Shown: positions 23,366 to 32,968, counted from the first letter of the stretch. The stretch is 64,000 bases of DNA from Peptostreptococcus canis (GCF_014229965.1 NZ_JABGBW010000001.1:449769-513768); one strand, 5' to 3'. Program-made: numbers and translations. The notes: generated by a model from the letters alone, not told the origin.

Positions 23366-25114
23366 ATGATGGAAAATTTAAAGAAAACGAAAATTGTATG
23401 TACGATGGGACCTTCAACTGATTCTGATGACATACTTAGAGAATTGGCATTAAATGGTCTAAATGTATGCAGATTCAATTTTTCACACGGTACTCATGAT
23501 GAGCACAAAGAAAGAATGGATCGTACAAAAAGGATAAGAGAAGAATTAGATAAGCCAATTGCTATTCTTCTGGATACGAAAGGACCTGAAATAAGAACTG
23601 GAGATTTTGAAGACCCCGTTGTTCTTGAAGAGGGCGAGTCATTTGTAATAACTATGGATGATTGTATCGGTAACAGAGAAAAATGTACAGTTTCATATAA
23701 GGAAATGATAAATGATGTAAAAACCGGAGATAGAATACTTATCGATGATGGATTAGTTCAGTTATTGGTTAAATCTATAGAGGGAAATGATATTCATACG
23801 GTAGTTGAAAATTCAGGAAAAGTATCTTCTAAAAAAGGAGTTAATTTACCGGGTGTAGTAATCAATCTTCCAGCTATCACTGAAAAAGATATTTCAGACA
23901 TAAAATTCGGGATAGAGCAGGGGATAGATTTTATAGCGGCATCTTTTGTAAGAAAAGCTTCGGATGTACTCGAAATAAGAAAGATATTAGAAGACAATAA
24001 TGCTGATGACATACATATAATTTCTAAAATAGAAAACCAGGAGGGCGTGGACAACATAGATTCCATTCTTCAAGTATCTGATGGTATAATGATTGCAAGA
24101 GGAGATATGGGAGTAGAAATACCTAGCGAAGAAGTGCCGATTGTTCAAAAGATGATAATCAAAAAGTGTAATGAACTTGCAAAACCGGTAATTACGGCTA
24201 CTCAGATGATGGATTCTATGATTAGAAATCCAAGACCAACAAGGGCTGAAGTGACAGATGTTGCCAATGCTATATATGACGGTACAGATGCAATTATGCT
24301 ATCCGGTGAAACAGCAGCCGGCAAGTATCCTGTTGAAGCTGTAAAGACTATGAACAGAATAGCAATAAGAACTGAGGAAACCTTGGAATACTCATTAGCG
24401 AATAACTACAATTCCAAAAAGTGTGATATAACCGTTACTGATGCAATAAGCCATGCAACTTGTACAACAGCTTTGGATCTTGATGCAAAGGCTATAATTA
24501 CTTGTACTTCATCTGGTTATACCACTAGAATGGTATCTAAATTTAGACCACAGGCTCCAATTATTGCAGCAACTCAGGACGAAAAAGTTATGAGAAAATT
24601 ATCTATCAATTGGGGAACATATCCGGTAATTAGCGAAGTGGCTCAAAGCACGGATGAATTGGTAGAAGCATCAATCGAAGCCACAAAAAAAGCCGGTTTT
24701 GTCAATCCTAGTGATATAGTTGTGGTGACAGCAGGTGTTCCGGTGGGCAAGACAGGTAAAACAAATTTAATAAGAGTAAGTATAATAACGGAATTTTTAG
24801 GTAAAGGAGTCGGCATAGGAAAATCTTGTGTAGAAGGAATTGCAAGAGTTATAATGCCGGGTCAGGATAGGGAATTTAATGAAGGGGACATACTGGTGAC
24901 AGTCGGAACTGACAAAGATATGATAAAATATATCGAAAAAGCAAGTGCGATAGTAACTGAAACGGGAGGAATGACTTCACATGCTGCTATTGTGGGTATT
25001 AACTTAGGTCTTCCGGTTGTGGTATCCGTTCCTGAAATTACTTTTAAAATAAATGATGGAGATAAAATAAAAGTTGAGCCATCAGTAGGTGTTATAACAA
25101 GGGAAGAGAAATAG
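23366..25114 (+). CDS. pyk: Pyruvate kinase with C-terminal PEP-utilising domain
   Basis: Last step of glycolysis, phosphoenolpyruvate plus ADP to pyruvate plus ATP. The 582 residues include the standard A/B/C domains (CTMGPSTD, NFSHGTHDEH, DTKGPEIR, ISKIENQEG, the MIARGDMGVE magnesium site) and an extra C-terminal domain of about 110 residues related to the mobile PEP-utiliser domain, with TETGGMTSHAAIVG. In Bacilli and Clostridia this extra domain is normal. The start follows TAGGAG with two candidate ATG codons. Confidence 0.97.
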   Translation: MMENLKKTKIVCTMGPSTDSDDILRELALNGLNVCRFNFSHGTHDEHKERMDRTKRIREELDKPIAILLDTKGPEIRTGDFEDPVVLEEGESFVITMDDCIGNREKCTVSYKEMINDVKTGDRILIDDGLVQLLVKSIEGNDIHTVVENSGKVSSKKGVNLPGVVINLPAITEKDISDIKFGIEQGIDFIAASFVRKASDVLEIRKILEDNNADDIHIISKIENQEGVDNIDSILQVSDGIMIARGDMGVEIPSEEVPIVQKMIIKKCNELAKPVITATQMMDSMIRNPRPTRAEVTDVANAIYDGTDAIMLSGETAAGKYPVEAVKTMNRIAIRTEETLEYSLANNYNSKKCDITVTDAISHATCTTALDLDAKAIITCTSSGYTTRMVSKFRPQAPIIAATQDEKVMRKLSINWGTYPVISEVAQSTDELVEASIEATKKAGFVNPSDIVVVTAGVPVGKTGKTNLIRVSIITEFLGKGVGIGKSCVEGIARVIMPGQDREFNEGDILVTVGTDKDMIKYIEKASAIVTETGGMTSHAAIVGINLGLPVVVSVPEITFKINDGDKIKVEPSVGVITREEK

Positions 25115-25142
25115 ATATATAAATAATACTAGAAAAAATAAT

Positions 25143-25262
25143 AAAGAAAATAGGACTGATCGAAAGTCAATTTTTTCTCTTATCAAAAAAAGAACCATTT
25201 TCGATGGTTTTGATTTTGATAAAGAAGCATTTTGACCTTTGACTCAGTCCTATTTTCTTTTT
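25143..25262. repeat. Long imperfect palindrome (terminator or MITE-like)
   Basis: One continuous inverted repeat of about 120 bases fills the pyk-rlmD gap. Outer arms AAAGAAAATAGGACTGA and TCAGTCCTATTTTCTTT pair perfectly; further in, CTTATCAAAA pairs with TTTTGATAAAG and AACCAT with ATGGTT at the tip. It would terminate in both directions, but it is much longer than the other terminators here. Confidence 0.7.
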
Positions 25263-25339
25263 AAATTGAAAAATATATATCTATATGATATACTAATTTC
25301 AATAAGTTTATAATATATTGAAAAATATTAGGAGATAAA

Positions 25340-26704
25340 ATGTTAGAAATTGGAAAAAAATATGAATGTAAAATAGTTGATATTGGTCAAGGTGGAGTAG
25401 GAATAGGGAAATATGAAGGCTTCACCGTATTTATTGATGGAGCTTTATTGGGTGAAATAGTAGATGTAAAGATAACAAAGTCAAAGAAAAAATATGCAGA
25501 AGGAGTCATATCTAAAATAAAAAAAGCATCTGAATACAGGGTCGAAAGAGTCTGTCCAATGAAATACAGAAACTGTGGAGGATGTCAGATTCAAGAATTG
25601 GATTATAAAAAGCAGCTGGAAATAAAAACCAATCAGGTAAAAGAAGATATAAAAAGAATTGCCGGATTGGAAGATATTGAGATAAAAGACACTATAGGGA
25701 TGGAAAAACCTTTCAGATATAGAAATAAAGCACAATTTCCGGTGAAAATGATAGATGGAAAGTTAAAAATAGGTTTCTACAAGAAAAAATCTCACGATGT
25801 TATAGATATAGAAAAATGCGTAATTCAACATGAAAAAAATGATGAAATCATAGAAATAATAAGAGAATATATTATTAAAAATGATGTGAGTGTATATGAT
25901 GAAAAAACACATAAAGGCGGAATAAGACATATAGTTACAAAAGTAGGGTATGCTACTGACGAAGTTATGGTAGTATTGGTATCAACTACTGAAAAGTTGC
26001 CTGGGACTGAGGCTTTGGTGGAAGAACTCAAATCCAAGATAGATGGATTTAAAACTTTTGTCATAAATATTAATAAAGAAAAAACGAATGTAGTACTTGG
26101 CAGAAAAAATATAAATATATACGGAGATGGAAAGATAACGGACTATATTGGAAAATTAAAATTTGAAATATCGCCCCTTTCTTTTTTCCAGGTGAATCCA
26201 ATACAAACGGAAGTCCTATATAATAAGGCTTTAGAATTTGCAGATATAAAAGAAGGCGATAAAGTATTTGATATATATTGCGGAATAGGAACGATATCCT
26301 TGTTCCTCGCTCAAAAAGCCGAAAAAGTATATGGAGTTGAAATTGTACCGGAGGCAATAGATGATGCGAATAAAAATGCAAGATTAAATAATATGGACAA
26401 CCTGGAGTTTTTCGTTGGAAAGGCTGAGGAGGTCGTGCCTGAAATTTATAAGAAGGGTAAAAGAGCCAATATAGTCGTGGTTGATCCACCTAGAAAGGGA
26501 TGCGATGAAAAAGTATTGGATACTATTGTAGGAATGAAACCTGAAAGGATAGTGTATGTAAGCTGTAATCCTTCAACTTTGGCGAGGGATTTGAAGTATT
26601 TAGATGAAAGGGGTTATCAATGTCAAATTGTGCAGCCTGTTGATATGTTCCCGCATAGTATTCATGTGGAGTGCATAGCGTTGATACAAAGAGTGAAATC
26701 GTGA
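25340..26704 (+). CDS. rlmD: 23S rRNA (uracil-C5)-methyltransferase RlmD/RumA family
   Basis: SAM-dependent methyltransferase of the TrmA/RumA family, 454 residues. It has the N-terminal TRAM domain, the cysteine cluster for a 4Fe-4S centre (CPMKYRNCGGCQ, with another Cys in EKCVIQ), the SAM site DIYCGIGTISLF, DPPRKGC and the catalytic VSCNPSTLARDLKYL. The last residues (HVECIALIQRVKS) are intact, but an ICE begins directly behind; the 3' end of rumA is a documented integration site for streptococcal ICEs, so the last few codons may be supplied by the element. Confidence 0.93.
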   Translation: MLEIGKKYECKIVDIGQGGVGIGKYEGFTVFIDGALLGEIVDVKITKSKKKYAEGVISKIKKASEYRVERVCPMKYRNCGGCQIQELDYKKQLEIKTNQVKEDIKRIAGLEDIEIKDTIGMEKPFRYRNKAQFPVKMIDGKLKIGFYKKKSHDVIDIEKCVIQHEKNDEIIEIIREYIIKNDVSVYDEKTHKGGIRHIVTKVGYATDEVMVVLVSTTEKLPGTEALVEELKSKIDGFKTFVININKEKTNVVLGRKNINIYGDGKITDYIGKLKFEISPLSFFQVNPIQTEVLYNKALEFADIKEGDKVFDIYCGIGTISLFLAQKAEKVYGVEIVPEAIDDANKNARLNNMDNLEFFVGKAEEVVPEIYKKGKRANIVVVDPPRKGCDEKVLDTIVGMKPERIVYVSCNPSTLARDLKYLDERGYQCQIVQPVDMFPHSIHVECIALIQRVKS

Positions 26705-26859
26705 AAATCCTGCATTTTAAGCAGTTTTACAAGCATTATGTATTTGTAGAAGATGGCGAAGGTGGACGAAAAAAAGTCCTAAAAAATTATATAGATGTGA
26801 ATGTTTGCATTGATATGGTGTGTGGAGATACAAAGTATGAATTGGGAAGTGAGGAATAA
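26701..26859 (+). CDS. Small conserved-looking protein at ICE left end
   Basis: A 52-residue ORF starting from a GTG that overlaps the rlmD stop codon; an in-frame GTG at 26671, inside rlmD, would add 10 residues. The product is charged with several aromatic residues near the N-terminus (HFKQFYKHYVFVEDGEGG) and no membrane segment. I do not recognise a family. No strong ribosome site is visible, so it may be translated by coupling to rlmD. It precedes the CD1845-type gene by 3 bases. Confidence 0.5.
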   Translation: MKILHFKQFYKHYVFVEDGEGGRKKVLKNYIDVNVCIDMVCGDTKYELGSEE

Positions 26860-26862
26860 GAA

Positions 26863-27147
26863 ATGATGAGATGGATAATAAAAATAATCTTATTTCCAAT
26901 CAGCTTGCTGCTGAGTATCCTTACTGCCTTTCTGACATTTATACTTGGCATAGGAACAACTATTTTATATTTCTTAATGCTTATGTGTATAGTTGCTGCA
27001 ATAGGATCATTTATGCAAAAAGATATATCACTTGGCATTGAGGCATTGGTATTAGGATTTTTGTTAAGTCCTTATGGAATACCGATGATCGGAGCAGCTG
27101 TTATAGCGTTCCTTCAGGGAATCAATGAAGCAATAAAATCAATCTAA
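26863..27147 (+). CDS. CD1845-type small membrane protein of ICE
   Basis: A 94-residue hydrophobic protein with two or three predicted membrane helices (about 3-22, 24-48, 60-85). It resembles the CD1845 family found at the left end of Tn1549-like ICEs, named from C. difficile; function unknown. It follows the small left-end ORF and is cut off from repA by a hairpin terminator. Confidence 0.7.
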   Translation: MMRWIIKIILFPISLLLSILTAFLTFILGIGTTILYFLMLMCIVAAIGSFMQKDISLGIEALVLGFLLSPYGIPMIGAAVIAFLQGINEAIKSI

Positions 27148-27173
27148 AAAATTTCATACAAATGGTTACCAAA

Positions 27174-27202
27174 GGCGATAGAAGAAAAACTATCGTCTTT
27201 TT
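27174..27202 (+). terminator. Hairpin-T-tract in leader of repA
   Basis: GGCGATAG (27174-27181) pairs with CTATCGTC (27190-27197) with one G-U pair, followed by TTTTT. It ends about 20 bases before the repA ribosome site. Confidence 0.7.
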
Positions 27203-27234
27203 CTTTGCAAATTTTTTGGGGAGGAGGTGAAGCG

Positions 27235-28014
27235 ATGGACTTTGACTATTTCTATAACAGAGAAGCAGAAAGATTTAACTTTCTAAAAGTACCTGAAATA
27301 TTGGTAGACGAAGAAGAATTTAAGGGACTGTCTGCTGAAGCAATTATTCTTTATTCTATGCTTTTGAAACGAACAGGAATGTCCTTTAAGAATAATTGGG
27401 TGGACAAGGAAGGCAGAGTATTTATCTATTTCACAGTCGAAGAAATTATGAGAAGAAGAAATATCTCAAAGCCGACAGCTATAAAAACATTAGATGAACT
27501 CGATATGAAAAAAGGAATCGGACTGATTGAAAGAGTAAGGCTTGGGCTTGGTAAGCCGAATGTCATATATGTTAAAGACTTTATGAGCATATTAGCGGTA
27601 AAAGAAAATGACTTTCAGAAGTCAAAAAACTTAACTTCAGAAGTAAAAGATTTTAACCTCAGAAGTAAAGAAAATGAACTTCAGGAAGTTCAAAATCTTG
27701 ACTCTAACTATATAGAGAATAATAAGAGTAAGTATAGTAAGAGAGAATATAGTTTTAGCGAAAACGGACTTGGAACATTTCAAAATGTATTTTTAACGGT
27801 AGAAGATATATCCGATTTACAAATCATAATGAACTCACAGCTTGATAATTACATTGAAAGACTATCAGCATATATCAAAAGCACCGGAAAGACCTATAAA
27901 GACCATAAAGCGACAATCCTTTCTTGGTTTTATAAAGATCAGGGGAGAGGAAAAGAAGTGAAAACATCAAATATCCCGACATGGGAAGAATATGATAAAG
28001 GAGAACACCTATGA
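27235..28014 (+). CDS. RepA_N-type replication initiator of ICE
   Basis: Replication initiator protein A of the RepA_N kind, 259 residues, the usual first gene of the Tn1549 replication/transfer module. The N-terminal winged-helix region carries the typical FYNREAERFNFLKVPEIL and the LSAEAIILYSMLLKRTGMS, followed by a recognition helix region (NISKPTAIKTLDEL). A C-terminal module (about 175-259) ends WEEYDKGEHL and is closely shared with the inner element's initiator. GAGGAGGTG precedes the ATG. Overlaps the next gene by ATGA. Confidence 0.88.
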   Translation: MDFDYFYNREAERFNFLKVPEILVDEEEFKGLSAEAIILYSMLLKRTGMSFKNNWVDKEGRVFIYFTVEEIMRRRNISKPTAIKTLDELDMKKGIGLIERVRLGLGKPNVIYVKDFMSILAVKENDFQKSKNLTSEVKDFNLRSKENELQEVQNLDSNYIENNKSKYSKREYSFSENGLGTFQNVFLTVEDISDLQIIMNSQLDNYIERLSAYIKSTGKTYKDHKATILSWFYKDQGRGKEVKTSNIPTWEEYDKGEHL

Positions 28015-28862
28015 TGAAAGAATTGGAAAAAGTAATGATAGAGGATGTAGAGTACTCTTATGATCCTGAAAAAGAGTATATCAAAGATGGACACGCATTT
28101 TGTAAAGTTTGCCATGAAAGAAAAGACGGAAAAGTGATGGAGTTCTTTGATAACAAGATGATATTTAAGATTTCTTGCAAATGCGACAGAGATAGAGAGG
28201 AAAGAGAAAAAGAAAGACAAAAGCAGATGGAGATTGAACGATTAAAGAGTAGCTGCTTTAACTCGATTATTCAGTGGTCATACACATTTGAAAATTATCA
28301 GGGAGAAGAAAATCAAAGCCTTATCATTGCAAAGAACTTTGTAAAAGACTATGAGGAAATGAAAAAAGAAAATATCGGACTTCTTTTTTATGGCTCAGTA
28401 GGTAGCGGAAAGACCTATCTTGGCTGCTCCATTGCAAATAGCCTTATTGAACAGTATCAAATAGGCGTTAAAATAAGAAATTTTGCACAGATTATCAATG
28501 AACTGCAAAAGGGAGGATTTGATTTTGACAAGAACGCATATATTGAATCCCTTGTAAATACTTCCGTTCTTATCTTGGATGACTTAGGAATAGAAAGAGA
28601 TACAAGCTATGCCAAAGAGCAAGTATATAACATCGTGAATAACAGGTACTTAAAACAGAAACCGACTATCTTCACTACTAACCTTTCCTACGACACAATC
28701 CAAAATTGTAAGGATAGCGTAGAGTATCAAAGAATCTACTCAAGAATCATAGAGATGTGTATTCCTGTTATGGTTGTAGGTGAGGATTTTAGAAAGGTTA
28801 TTCAAAAGGACAAACTGAATCGCAATAGGGACAGACTGCTGAATGGAGGTGAGAGAAGTTGA
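28011..28862 (+). CDS. DnaC/IstB-like ATP-binding protein (helicase loader)
   Basis: AAA+ ATPase of the DnaC/IstB family, 283 residues, expected to load the replicative helicase on element DNA with the adjacent RepA. An N-terminal CxxC...CxC cluster (FCKVCHERKDG, ISCKCDRD) suggests a small zinc site, then Walker A GSVGSGKTYLG (about 126-136) and Walker B VLILDDLGIE. Start overlaps the repA stop (ATGA); the end overlaps pcfB. Confidence 0.9.
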   Translation: MMKELEKVMIEDVEYSYDPEKEYIKDGHAFCKVCHERKDGKVMEFFDNKMIFKISCKCDRDREEREKERQKQMEIERLKSSCFNSIIQWSYTFENYQGEENQSLIIAKNFVKDYEEMKKENIGLLFYGSVGSGKTYLGCSIANSLIEQYQIGVKIRNFAQIINELQKGGFDFDKNAYIESLVNTSVLILDDLGIERDTSYAKEQVYNIVNNRYLKQKPTIFTTNLSYDTIQNCKDSVEYQRIYSRIIEMCIPVMVVGEDFRKVIQKDKLNRNRDRLLNGGERS

Positions 28863-29344
28863 TCAATGAAGAAATAGCAAGAAAAACACTGAATATGGAA
28901 GTTAGAGCTGCTAAAGTAACAGGAAAGCTAATTCTGAACTTGTTAAAGAAATTGATGAAAGAAGCAGAAAAACTTGGAGGACTTGAAAAGCTGGTTAATA
29001 CTAACGGAAATGAAGTAAAGCTAAAAGATATGGTTAAAAAGGGGCAGCTTGAAGAAATTCCAGTTGAAGAAGCAGAACTTAAGGAACTCAAAAAGGAACT
29101 TAATCGGTATGGGGTAAAGTTTTCAGTCATGAAAGATAAGGAAAGTGGGAAATACTCAGTATTCTTTCAGGCTAAAGATATGAAGGTTATGGACAAAGCA
29201 TTTAAGCATGCCCTGTCAGAATCGGAAAAGAAAACGGAAAGAAAAGAATCTATCCATAAGAATATTGAGAAGTTCAAGGAGATGGCTAAAAACTCTGTTT
29301 CCAAAGATAAAATCAAGAATAAACAAAAGGAGCAGAGCCTATGA
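28859..29344 (+). CDS. PcfB family protein
   Basis: A 161-residue protein of the PcfB (DUF3801) family, the usual partner encoded next to the VirD4 coupling protein in Gram-positive conjugative elements; in enterococcal pCF10 it helps dock the relaxosome at the coupling protein. It contains the ELKKELNRYGVKFSVMKDKESGKYSVFFQAKD core followed by a Lys-rich tail. The start is TTG, set by GGAGGTGAGAG upstream. Its stop overlaps the virD4 start (ATGA). Confidence 0.85.
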   Translation: MINEEIARKTLNMEVRAAKVTGKLILNLLKKLMKEAEKLGGLEKLVNTNGNEVKLKDMVKKGQLEEIPVEEAELKELKKELNRYGVKFSVMKDKESGKYSVFFQAKDMKVMDKAFKHALSESEKKTERKESIHKNIEKFKEMAKNSVSKDKIKNKQKEQSL

Positions 29345-30384
29345 TAGATAAAATATTAAAGGACATCAAAGGCTTATTTAAGGTGCAAGATAAGGTAAAG
29401 TTTCTAAAGCAGAACATTCCCTATCTTGCATTTTTCTATATAGGTAATATCTTTTCACATCATGTAAGAGCCTATATAGGTGGCGATATTATTGACAAAA
29501 TTTTTCAAGGGATATTAGAGATTAATACGATGAGCTTTCTTCCAAGCCTTCATCCTACGGATATTATAATGGGCGTGGTAGTAGCTGTTTTAATCAAAAT
29601 TATCGTATATACCAAAGGGAAAAATGCTAAAAAGTTTAGACAGGGGAAAGAGTATGGCTCAGCAAGATGGGGAACGAAAAAAGATATAGAGCCATATATG
29701 GATGAAAAGTTTCAAAACAATATCCTACTTACGCAAACAGAACGATTAACCATGAATGGCAGACCGGCTAATCCTAAATATGCTCGTAACAAAAATGTGC
29801 TTGTAATCGGTGGATCAGGAAGTGGAAAAACGAGATTTTATGTAAAGCCGAACTTAATGCAGATGCACTCGTCATATTGCGTAACCGATCCGAAAGGAAC
29901 GATAGTCCTTGAATGTGGAAAGATGCTTGAAGATAACGGCTATGAGATAAAAATCTTAAATACCATTAACTTCAAAAAGTCTATGAAATACAATCCTTTT
30001 GCCTATATCCGTTCTGAGAAAGATATTTTGAAATTGGTGCAGACAATTATAGCAAATACGAAAGGAGAGGGAGAAAAAGCAGGTGAAGATTTTTGGGTCA
30101 AAGCTGAGAAGCTCTACTACACAGCACTTATTGGATACATTTGGTATGAAGCTCCATTTGAGGAAAAGAACTTCGCAACGCTCCTTGATATGATAGATGC
30201 TTCAGAAGTTAGAGAAGATGATGAGAGCTATATGAATCCGATAGACAGACTCTTTGAAGCACTGGAAAGGAAAGAGCCTACACACTTTGCAGTGAAGCAA
30301 TATAAAAAGTACAAATTAGCTGCGGGAGTTATAGAATTAAGAAGAACACTTCATCACTATTTGAGTGAAAGATGTTTTGCTTAA
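29341..30384 (+). pseudogene. VirD4-like coupling protein, 5' part, interrupted by inner element
   Basis: N-terminal 329 residues of the type IV coupling protein (CD1115-type VirD4) that brings relaxosome DNA to the secretion channel. It has two N-terminal membrane segments (around 24-45 and 75-95), then Walker A GGSGSGKTRF. After Ala-Gly at 30322-30327 the frame runs into the inner element and adds 18 foreign residues before a stop. The matching 3' part is at 40,188-40,985. Joined across GGA the two give a normal 594-residue protein. As it stands the product lacks Walker B and is presumably inactive. Confidence 0.9.
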
Positions 30385-30415
30385 TTCTTTTTTTATTGTT
30401 TGAAAGGAGTGATTT

Positions 30416-30616
30416 ATGATAAAAGACTTGGAAAAACTAAATGACAGACAAAAAGAAATCCTATTCAAAACCAATGAACTCCATAAAAATGCAGTCGGCA
30501 AGGATTACAAAGATGGAATCAGCATTGTAGAGGTATGGTTGGAAAAAGGGGTTGTTTGTGCAAGGCTGAAAAATGGAGAATGGTATCACTATACTCATTC
30601 TTATACTTGGTATTAA
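30416..30616 (+). CDS. Hypothetical protein upstream of serine recombinase
   Basis: A 66-residue ORF near the left end of the inner element with a good ribosome site (AAAGGAG). N-terminal half helical and charged, C-terminal half beta-like and rich in Tyr/Trp (EWYHYTHSYTWY). No family recognised. It lies 23 bases before the recombinase gene in the same direction, so it may be co-transcribed and might act as a small accessory or regulator of recombination; this is speculation from position. Confidence 0.5.
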   Translation: MIKDLEKLNDRQKEILFKTNELHKNAVGKDYKDGISIVEVWLEKGVVCARLKNGEWYHYTHSYTWY

Positions 30617-30639
30617 GAATCCGGAGAAAGGAGGGTATC

Positions 30640-32487
30640 GTGAGGAACTACGAGAAAATAACCGCCTTGTATGAAAGGTTAAGCCGAGATGATGAACTAC
30701 AAGGCGAGAGCAATTCGATCATCAATCAAAAGAAAATTTTGGAAGAATACGCAAAGAAAAATCATTTGGAGAACATCGTTCATTTTACCGATGACGGAAT
30801 CAGCGGAACGCAGTTTGATCGTCCGGGCTTTATGGCAATGATGAACGGAGTTAATCAAGGAAATATCGGTTGTATCATCGTAAAGGATATGAGTAGACTT
30901 GGCAGAGATTACCTCAAAGTCGGTCAATGTATGGAAATACTAAGACAAAAGGGAGTTAGGCTCATTGCCATCAACGACAATGTAGACAGCTTTTACAAAG
31001 ACGATGATTTTACCCCTTTTCGCAATATTATGAACGAGTGGTATGCAAGGGATACCTCAAGGAAAATCAAGTCCACATTCAAAGCGAAAGGAGAAAGCGG
31101 AAAGCATACGGGAAGCAGTCCACCCTATGGATATATCAAAGACAAGGACGATAAAAATCAGTGGATTATCGACGAGAAAGCAGCAGAGGTTGTCCGAAGA
31201 ATATTCCATCTGACGATGGACGGAAAAGGACCCTATGCCATTGCAAGGATATTAGAAGCCGACAAGGTAGATATACCCGCCTATCATCAGCAGAAATTGG
31301 GATATGGACTACATCAAAGCAAAGTGTTTGAATATCCATATCGTTGGTGCAGTTCCACGATTGCAAGTATCTTAAAAAAACAAGAATACTTAGGGCATAC
31401 GGTAAACTTCAAAACAAGGAAGCATTTCAAAGACAAGAAAAGCACCTATGTATCCGAAGATAAGTGGCTCATCTTTGAGAACACCCACGAACCGATTATC
31501 GACCAAGAAACCTTTGATAATGTGCAGAGAATACGAGGAAATGTCAAACGGTATCCTGACGGTTGGGGCGAATACCACCCACTCACAGGACTAATGTATT
31601 GTGCCGATTGTGGCAGTAAAATGTATGTTCACAGAACAAATAACTACAAGAATATCCCTTATTACAATTGCAGTGCCTACACGAAAGTGCCTTGTGGAAC
31701 GCTTTGTAAATCAGGACACCGAATAAGGGCAGAAGTGGTATTAAATCTCATTCAAAGCACCCTACAAGACATTAAGAAAAGTCTTGATGAAGATAACGAA
31801 GCCTTTCTCCATTCCATTCAAAACGAAATGGAAGAAAGTGAAAAAATGGAAATGGAAAAGAAAAAGACAAGGCTCACAGATAGTAAAAACAGGCTTCAGG
31901 AACTGGAACGCTTAATGTGCCGGATATACGAAGATATGATACTGGAGAAGATACCGAATACCCGATATGAAATCTTAAACAATCAGTATGAAACCGAGCA
32001 AAGGGAACTCAGCAAAGAAATTGATGGGTTGGAAAAAGCCATCAAGCGATACGAAAAAGAAACCGACAGAGCCAAAAAGTTTATCCGGTTGATTGAACGC
32101 TATGATAACTTTGACGAACTGACACCGACCATCATCAATGAGTTTGTAGAAAAAATCTTAGTCCACGAACGAGATCGAAAAGGCAGTCAAACCGCCAATC
32201 AGAAAGTCGAAATCTACTTCAACTTTATTGGCAACTATGAACCGCCGAAAGAAGAATTATCCGAAGAAGAAATGCAGAAATTAAGGGAGGAGGAAGAAAA
32301 AGAACGGGCAAGAAAAGACAGGCTTCATCAAAACTACCTCAAGCGTAAAGCAAACGGCAAACAAAAAGAATATGAGGACAGGTACAAGGAGCAAAGAATA
32401 AAGATAAGAGATAAGAAAAAAGAAACGCTACCAAAAAATTATCATTTGGCAAAAGATGAAATAGGCAATATGAGAAAATCAGGATAA
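30640..32487 (+). CDS. Large serine recombinase (TnpX/TndX-like)
   Basis: Site-specific recombinase of 615 residues that should integrate and excise the inner element. Resolvase domain with nucleophile Ser15 in YERLSRDDE and the VKDMSRLGRDYL block, the recombinase domain, a zinc ribbon (YCADCGSKMYV with later CGTLC), and a coiled coil (about 375-470). I start at GTG 30640, which follows GGAGAAAGGAGGG and begins just before the conserved YEKITALYERLS; longer versions reading into the preceding gene are unlikely. Base composition is richer in GC than the chromosome, a sign of transfer. Confidence 0.93.
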   Translation: MRNYEKITALYERLSRDDELQGESNSIINQKKILEEYAKKNHLENIVHFTDDGISGTQFDRPGFMAMMNGVNQGNIGCIIVKDMSRLGRDYLKVGQCMEILRQKGVRLIAINDNVDSFYKDDDFTPFRNIMNEWYARDTSRKIKSTFKAKGESGKHTGSSPPYGYIKDKDDKNQWIIDEKAAEVVRRIFHLTMDGKGPYAIARILEADKVDIPAYHQQKLGYGLHQSKVFEYPYRWCSSTIASILKKQEYLGHTVNFKTRKHFKDKKSTYVSEDKWLIFENTHEPIIDQETFDNVQRIRGNVKRYPDGWGEYHPLTGLMYCADCGSKMYVHRTNNYKNIPYYNCSAYTKVPCGTLCKSGHRIRAEVVLNLIQSTLQDIKKSLDEDNEAFLHSIQNEMEESEKMEMEKKKTRLTDSKNRLQELERLMCRIYEDMILEKIPNTRYEILNNQYETEQRELSKEIDGLEKAIKRYEKETDRAKKFIRLIERYDNFDELTPTIINEFVEKILVHERDRKGSQTANQKVEIYFNFIGNYEPPKEELSEEEMQKLREEEEKERARKDRLHQNYLKRKANGKQKEYEDRYKEQRIKIRDKKKETLPKNYHLAKDEIGNMRKSG

Positions 32488-32502
32488 AAACCAATACAAA
32501 AG

Positions 32503-32528
32503 AGCAGCCCTATAATGAGCTGCTTTTT
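32503..32528. terminator. Terminator between recombinase and hxlR
   Basis: AGCAGC (32503-32508) pairs with GCTGCT (32519-32524), followed by TTTT. The convergent hxlR gene ends 13 bases further on. Confidence 0.65.
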
Positions 32529-32540
32529 GCATTTCAAAGC

Positions 32541-32867
32541 TTATTTCAAATTTGCTTCTCCCCATTGTCGAATGACTTCGAGTACCGGCATAAAACTCTT
32601 TCCGAGATCGGTCAAGGTATATTCCACACGAGGAGGGAGTTCTTTAAAATCGTGTCTGTGGAGAAAGCCATCACTTTCTAATTCCCTGAGTTGTTTTGTT
32701 AGAGAGGACTCTGTAATTTCTCCGACATGGCGACGCAATTCTCCAAAGCGATGAATATTTTGCATACCGATATAATACAGAATTTCGATTTTCCATTTTC
32801 CGCCGAGTATCTTTTGGACAGTTGAAACCGTAACACAACGCTGAATGGATTGTTCGTTTTTTCTCAT
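32541..32867 (-). CDS. HxlR family transcriptional regulator
   Basis: Winged-helix regulator of 108 residues, a textbook HxlR protein: VQKILGGKWKIEILYYI, FGELRRHVGEITESSLTKQLRELESDGFLHR and the PPRVEYTLTDLGKSF wing. The family includes YodB, HypR and QorR, which sense reactive electrophiles or redox stress through an N-terminal Cys; a single Cys is present at residue 11 here (QRCVTVS). It is divergent from two radical-SAM genes, with a palindrome between, so it probably controls them. Confidence 0.9.
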   Translation of the reverse strand: MRKNEQSIQRCVTVSTVQKILGGKWKIEILYYIGMQNIHRFGELRRHVGEITESSLTKQLRELESDGFLHRHDFKELPPRVEYTLTDLGKSFMPVLEVIRQWGEANLK

Positions 32868-32968
32868 CTCTGATCCTCCTTATATTCTATTATACAAGGA
32901 CAACACTAAAAAATCAATGTACATCACAAAAATAAGCACTACAAAAAAGTACAGTATTTTAATAATTA

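Noticed and set aside
30535-30639. Longer N-terminus for the serine recombinase
   Set aside because: It overlaps the upstream 66-residue gene; the GTG at 30640 has a strong ribosome site and the usual short distance to the catalytic serine.
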